The notes under the pieces: model-generated
What the model saw: only the letters and a program-made list of their open reading frames with translations
What the model was told of the DNA's origin: nothing
Database searches by the model: none
Origin: Candidatus Cloacimonadota bacterium
GTDB lineage: Bacteria > Cloacimonadota > Cloacimonadia > Cloacimonadales > TCS61
Reading direction: 5' to 3'
Length of the DNA: 8,494 nt
NCBI GenBank assembly: GCA_029932755.1
Contig: JAOZPK010000044.1
Location: 1,264-9,757, forward strand
Position numbers and translations under genes: made by a program
Shown here: positions 5,188-8,494 of the stretch, piece by piece
Layout: every line of letters begins with the position of its first letter
How positions within the stretch are numbered: position 1 is the first letter of the stretch

Positions 5188-8100
5188 ATGTCTTTTAAGA
5201 AAAATGTTTATGTTGTTATTTTATTGATAATTTTGTTTTCATTCGGTTCGCTTTTTGCTCAACAAAGGATTGATAGCAAGTATATTGTACGAACATTTAT
5301 TGATGAAGAAGGAAATTCGATTGATGAGATCATAGTTCCAGGTAGACCACCGGTAAACCACCGTGAACCGGTAGTAGATCTGCCTGATCCATTTGTAAGT
5401 GATGCAATTAATATTTTAACCAACGTTCCGGCATTTGACTGGTCTTTCGGATGTTCTGCAACTTCAGCTGCTATGATGGCAGGTCATTATGATAATACAA
5501 TTTTTCCTGAAATGTACACAGGACCTACAAATGGTGGTGTAATGCCTATGACAAATGCCATATGGGGTAGTGTAACCATAAATGGCGAGGTAAGAAAGCA
5601 ATGTCCATTAAGTGCAACACGCAACGGAGTTGATGGAAGAACTACTCTAGGACACGTTGATGATTATTGGCATTCATATGGCTCATCAAATGACCCATAT
5701 TATGGTAATTGGACACAACATACCTATGATGACTGTACTTCTGATTACATGGGAACAAATCAATATCAGAATTTTGGCAATACCGATGGAGCTACAACCT
5801 TTTACAATTACACAAATGGGGCACCTTTATATGATTATACCCTCTGTGAACCAGCTCAGAAAGATGGAACTCATGGTCTACGAGAATTCTTTGAGTCCAG
5901 AGGATATGCAATTCAATATAGTGGTGGTAAATATCAAAATTATTCTCAATATATTTATGGTTACAATGGAAACACAATTGGATTTACATATAATCAATTC
6001 AAAGCAGAGATAGATGCTGGACGACCTGTTCTTATTCAAGTAGAAGGTCATACAATGCTCGGCTTTGGTTATGACGATAGCAGTAATCTTGTTTATATTC
6101 ATGATACTTGGGATTATAGTAATCATACAATGACATGGGGTGGATCATATAGTGGAATGGCGCATTATGCTGTTGGTATATTCCTTCTGGAAGATCCTAC
6201 AATTACAGTTACTGTTCCTAATGGTGGTGAGATTTGGGATCTTGGTACATCACATAATATAACATGGACAAGCCAATATGTAACAAATGTTGATATTGAT
6301 CTATATAATTTAAGTACCCATGTGATGACGATTGCTGGAAGCTATCCTGCCAGTTCAGGAAGTTTAACCTGGCCAATTCCCACAGGTCTACCAGTATCTA
6401 CAACTTATTCAATCAGGATAAGTGATTCGGATGCAGCTGCAACTTATGATGATAGTGATGCATATTTTACTCTGAATAATCCAGGAACTCCATTCCCTGT
6501 AATTGATGTAACTCCACTGTCTCTTACAACTACTTTAGAAATGAATGAGTCTGATACTCAACAAATGCATATTACAAATATTGGAGATCCAGGAACAACT
6601 TTAACTTATTCACTTTCACATAGTTTTAGTAGTTCTGATAACATTTCAGGTTCTTATGTGGTTTGTTCTTCGGGGATATTCACTGCAGGTGAAACAACAG
6701 ATTGGATATTTACAGTTTATAATGCGAGTACAGATGCCGAATGGCTTACAGATATTTATGTGGAATTTCCTCCAGGAGTTACCGTTAATTCCGGTACAGA
6801 TTTTGTTGGAGGTACTTATCCTCTTATTAACGATGGAACCACTGGTAATGACACAATTGTTCATTGGTTTGATGCCAACGGAGGATGGGGTAATATTTTT
6901 GGCGGACAAACAGCTACTGCAACTGTTAATGTTACTATTAATCCAAATTTTATTGGGGATATTTCACTTGCATACCAGATTAATGGCGATGAATATGGCA
7001 CTAACCCTCATACTGTAACAGGCTCAATGTCATTAACACAGCAGATTTCAGAGTCATGGATTTCATATAATCCTTTAAATGGTTCCTGTGCTCAAGGTGT
7101 TACTGATGATATAGATGTTACTTTTAACGCGGCAGGACTTACCGTTGGAACATATATAGCAGAAATTTTAGTTACAAATAATGGTGGGGGACCGGTCACT
7201 GTACCTTGTACACTTAACGTTATCTTCCCTCAGGAAATAGATGTTAATCCTTCTTCATTCTCAGAGAATCTTTATACAAATGAAACAGCATCACAAACTT
7301 TAACGATCAGTAATCTGGGTGGAGAACAGCTTGTTTTTACTATAGAATGTGATCCGATAGTTAATTGGTTGGATCTTGATAGAAGCAACGGAATTATTGA
7401 AGCGTTTGAGGATCCTATAGCAATCAGTGTTGATTTTGATACTGCATCATTACCGCACGGTGCTTATACGACAGATATCGTGATAGATAGTAATGATCAG
7501 GATGAACCTCAAATCATTATACCGGTTACATTAAATGTTCATAACGATCCACCGACAATTACCTTACCTGATGATTTTACTTATGCTGAAGATGCTGGTT
7601 TGGTTGTAGATTTCAGTTTATATGTAAATGATCTTGATAACGATCCTCTTACCCTTAATGTATCTGGAAATACGGATGTTACAGTTAGTATCAATGGACT
7701 TGAAGTAACATTTGGTAATACTCAAGATTGGAATGGTACAGAAATATTAATGTTTGTTGTAGATGATGGTCAGGCAGATGCAACTGCAGCAGATATGGTA
7801 GATGTTATTATAACTCCTGTTAATGATCCACCTATCTTGAATATAACAGGAACTCTTGAAGCTGAAGAAGATCTGGTTTCTATAACTTATGATTTCAGTG
7901 GGTTCTGTTCACAAACATGGGGTGAGACAGATGTTCTTACACTTTCAGCAGATAACTCAACACACATAGATGTTACGATCACAGATTTTGATGTAGTCTT
8001 CCAGTCCAATACACTTAACTGGAATGGAACAGAAGATATTACGATCTACCTTGATGATAATGTTGCAGACAGTCGTGATGTTGTAAGTCAGGTAATTCAA

Positions 8101-8494
8101 GTAACTATTAACCCGGTTAATGATGCACCGACAATTGTTCTACCGGATGAATTTACATTTGATGAAGATGGCACTTTGGTAGAAGATTTTGCAGCATATA
8201 TTGATGATGTTGATCCTGATGATCTTACATTATCTGTAACTGGAAATACTGAGATCACAGTTGATATTGTTGGAACCATTGTAACATTTAGTGCTACAGA
8301 AAACTGGAATGGCACAGAAACACTTACCTTTACAGTGAGTGATAATGTTACCGATGCAACAGCCGATGACGATGTTGATGTTATTGTAACTCCAGTTAAT
8401 GATCCACCTATCTTAAATATAACAGGAACATTTGAAGCAGAAGAAGATCTGGTTTCTATAACTTATGATTTCAGTGGGTTCTGTTCACAAACAT
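5188..8494 (+). CDS. Large secreted C39-like cysteine peptidase with Ig and cadherin-like repeats, 3' truncated by window edge
   Basis: The frame from ATG 5188 (GGAGG at 5178-5182) stays open for 1102 codons to the window edge. Residues 1-24 are a signal peptide ending LFA before QQ. Residues about 72-335 form a papain-like C39-type peptidase: FGCSATSAAMMAGHYD (87-102) gives nucleophile C89, and GRPVLIQVEGHTMLGFGYDD (278-297) with YIHDTWD (303-309) gives H288 and probably D306. About 130 Tyr/Asn/Gly-rich residues between C89 and the GRPVL strand form a large insert carrying C139, C183 and C220. Residues 338-431 resemble the Kre9/KNH Ig-like domain (VPNGGEIWDLG, ITW, LTWPIP, YDDSDAYF). Two beta-sandwich linker modules follow at about 436-620 and 621-785, the second with two halves (ISYNPLNGS..., IDVNPSSFS...). 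From 786, cadherin-like repeats begin with NDPP/NDAP and carry NWNGTE. It is probably an extracellular or surface peptidase; target, anchoring domain and full length are out of view. Confidence 0.9.
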   Translation, partial: MSFKKNVYVVILLIILFSFGSLFAQQRIDSKYIVRTFIDEEGNSIDEIIVPGRPPVNHREPVVDLPDPFVSDAINILTNVPAFDWSFGCSATSAAMMAGHYDNTIFPEMYTGPTNGGVMPMTNAIWGSVTINGEVRKQCPLSATRNGVDGRTTLGHVDDYWHSYGSSNDPYYGNWTQHTYDDCTSDYMGTNQYQNFGNTDGATTFYNYTNGAPLYDYTLCEPAQKDGTHGLREFFESRGYAIQYSGGKYQNYSQYIYGYNGNTIGFTYNQFKAEIDAGRPVLIQVEGHTMLGFGYDDSSNLVYIHDTWDYSNHTMTWGGSYSGMAHYAVGIFLLEDPTITVTVPNGGEIWDLGTSHNITWTSQYVTNVDIDLYNLSTHVMTIAGSYPASSGSLTWPIPTGLPVSTTYSIRISDSDAAATYDDSDAYFTLNNPGTPFPVIDVTPLSLTTTLEMNESDTQQMHITNIGDPGTTLTYSLSHSFSSSDNISGSYVVCSSGIFTAGETTDWIFTVYNASTDAEWLTDIYVEFPPGVTVNSGTDFVGGTYPLINDGTTGNDTIVHWFDANGGWGNIFGGQTATATVNVTINPNFIGDISLAYQINGDEYGTNPHTVTGSMSLTQQISESWISYNPLNGSCAQGVTDDIDVTFNAAGLTVGTYIAEILVTNNGGGPVTVPCTLNVIFPQEIDVNPSSFSENLYTNETASQTLTISNLGGEQLVFTIECDPIVNWLDLDRSNGIIEAFEDPIAISVDFDTASLPHGAYTTDIVIDSNDQDEPQIIIPVTLNVHNDPPTITLPDDFTYAEDAGLVVDFSLYVNDLDNDPLTLNVSGNTDVTVSINGLEVTFGNTQDWNGTEILMFVVDDGQADATAADMVDVIITPVNDPPILNITGTLEAEEDLVSITYDFSGFCSQTWGETDVLTLSADNSTHIDVTITDFDVVFQSNTLNWNGTEDITIYLDDNVADSRDVVSQVIQVTINPVNDAPTIVLPDEFTFDEDGTLVEDFAAYIDDVDPDDLTLSVTGNTEITVDIVGTIVTFSATENWNGTETLTFTVSDNVTDATADDDVDVIVTPVNDPPILNITGTFEAEEDLVSITYDFSGFCSQT
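7543..8494 (+). repeat. Tandem A-B cadherin-like repeats in the peptidase gene
   Basis: Unit A (residues 786-878 and 978-1070, 93 residues each) and unit B (879-977, 99 residues, and 1071 to the edge) alternate with a 192-residue (576-base) period. All begin N-D-P/A-P, and the complete units contain D/N-W-N-G-T-E and acidic loops of the Ca-binding cadherin/VCBS style. The two A units share roughly 55-60 percent of residues by eye. The two B starts are almost identical in DNA: 8395-8494 differs from 7819-7918 at 4 of 100 bases, and 8440-8494 matches 7864-7918 exactly. The array continues past the window. Confidence 0.85.

Noticed and set aside
5657..6013. Open frame on the plus strand within the peptidase region
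   Set aside because: It is a +1 shadow of the peptidase gene; the signal peptide, catalytic motifs and continuous 1102-codon frame belong to the frame starting at 5188. The low-complexity Met/Ile-rich translation is typical of a shadow.
6656..7018. Plus-strand frame of 120 codons within the peptidase gene
   Set aside because: It overlaps the well-supported long frame completely, has no ribosome binding site, and its Leu/Met-rich product shows no motif.
8097..8315. Minus-strand frame opposite the cadherin-like repeats
   Set aside because: It is antisense to the repetitive coding sequence and arises from the Asp/Thr/Val codon bias of the repeats.

Overview
This is an AT-rich bacterial chromosomal window with strong AGGAGG-type ribosome binding sites and short intergenic spacers. 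No RNA genes, CRISPR array or transposase were found. Two things suggest a Gram-negative member of the Bacteroidota or Cloacimonadota-like part of the tree: a short SerA of the type known from Bacteroides, and a large secreted multidomain protein with a C39-like peptidase and Ig/cadherin-like repeats. The placement is an inference from protein style, not a proven assignment.

Layout. Bases 1-86 hold the last codons of a gene that enters from the left; its tail resembles the end of an ASPIC/UnbV domain. An intergenic stretch (87-311) is mostly a nested inverted-repeat element (112-267). A secreted zinc-dependent phospholipase C / S1-P1 nuclease family protein follows on the plus strand (312-1136). 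It converges on a minus-strand cluster across a shared bidirectional terminator (1144-1165). A short copy of the same repeat family (1205-1232) lies in this convergent gap.

The minus-strand cluster is read from 3843 down to 1237. It holds a small membrane-anchored pseudopilin-like protein, the folate enzyme FolC, and a lipoprotein of unknown function. The first two are 52 bases apart, and the folC ribosome binding site lies inside a hairpin followed directly by a T-run. The lipoprotein has its own candidate promoter. Opposite this cluster, across a divergent promoter region, is serA (3985-4911), the first enzyme of serine biosynthesis, which ends at a clear intrinsic terminator. SerA and FolC both feed one-carbon metabolism (serine is the main one-carbon donor to folate), but they are divergent and nothing in the sequence proves coregulation.

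The right 40 percent (5188 to the window edge) is one open reading frame with no stop. It encodes a signal peptide, a papain-like C39-type cysteine peptidase domain with visible Cys/His/Asp residues, a Kre9/KNH-like Ig domain, further beta-sandwich modules, and a tandem array of Ca-binding-style cadherin-like repeats in an alternating A-B-A-B order with a 192-residue period. The upstream region carries four TGACA half-sites that could be an operator. No new multi-gene system is evident. The most notable items are this repeat-bearing peptidase, the folC leader hairpin, and the two-sized intergenic repeat family.
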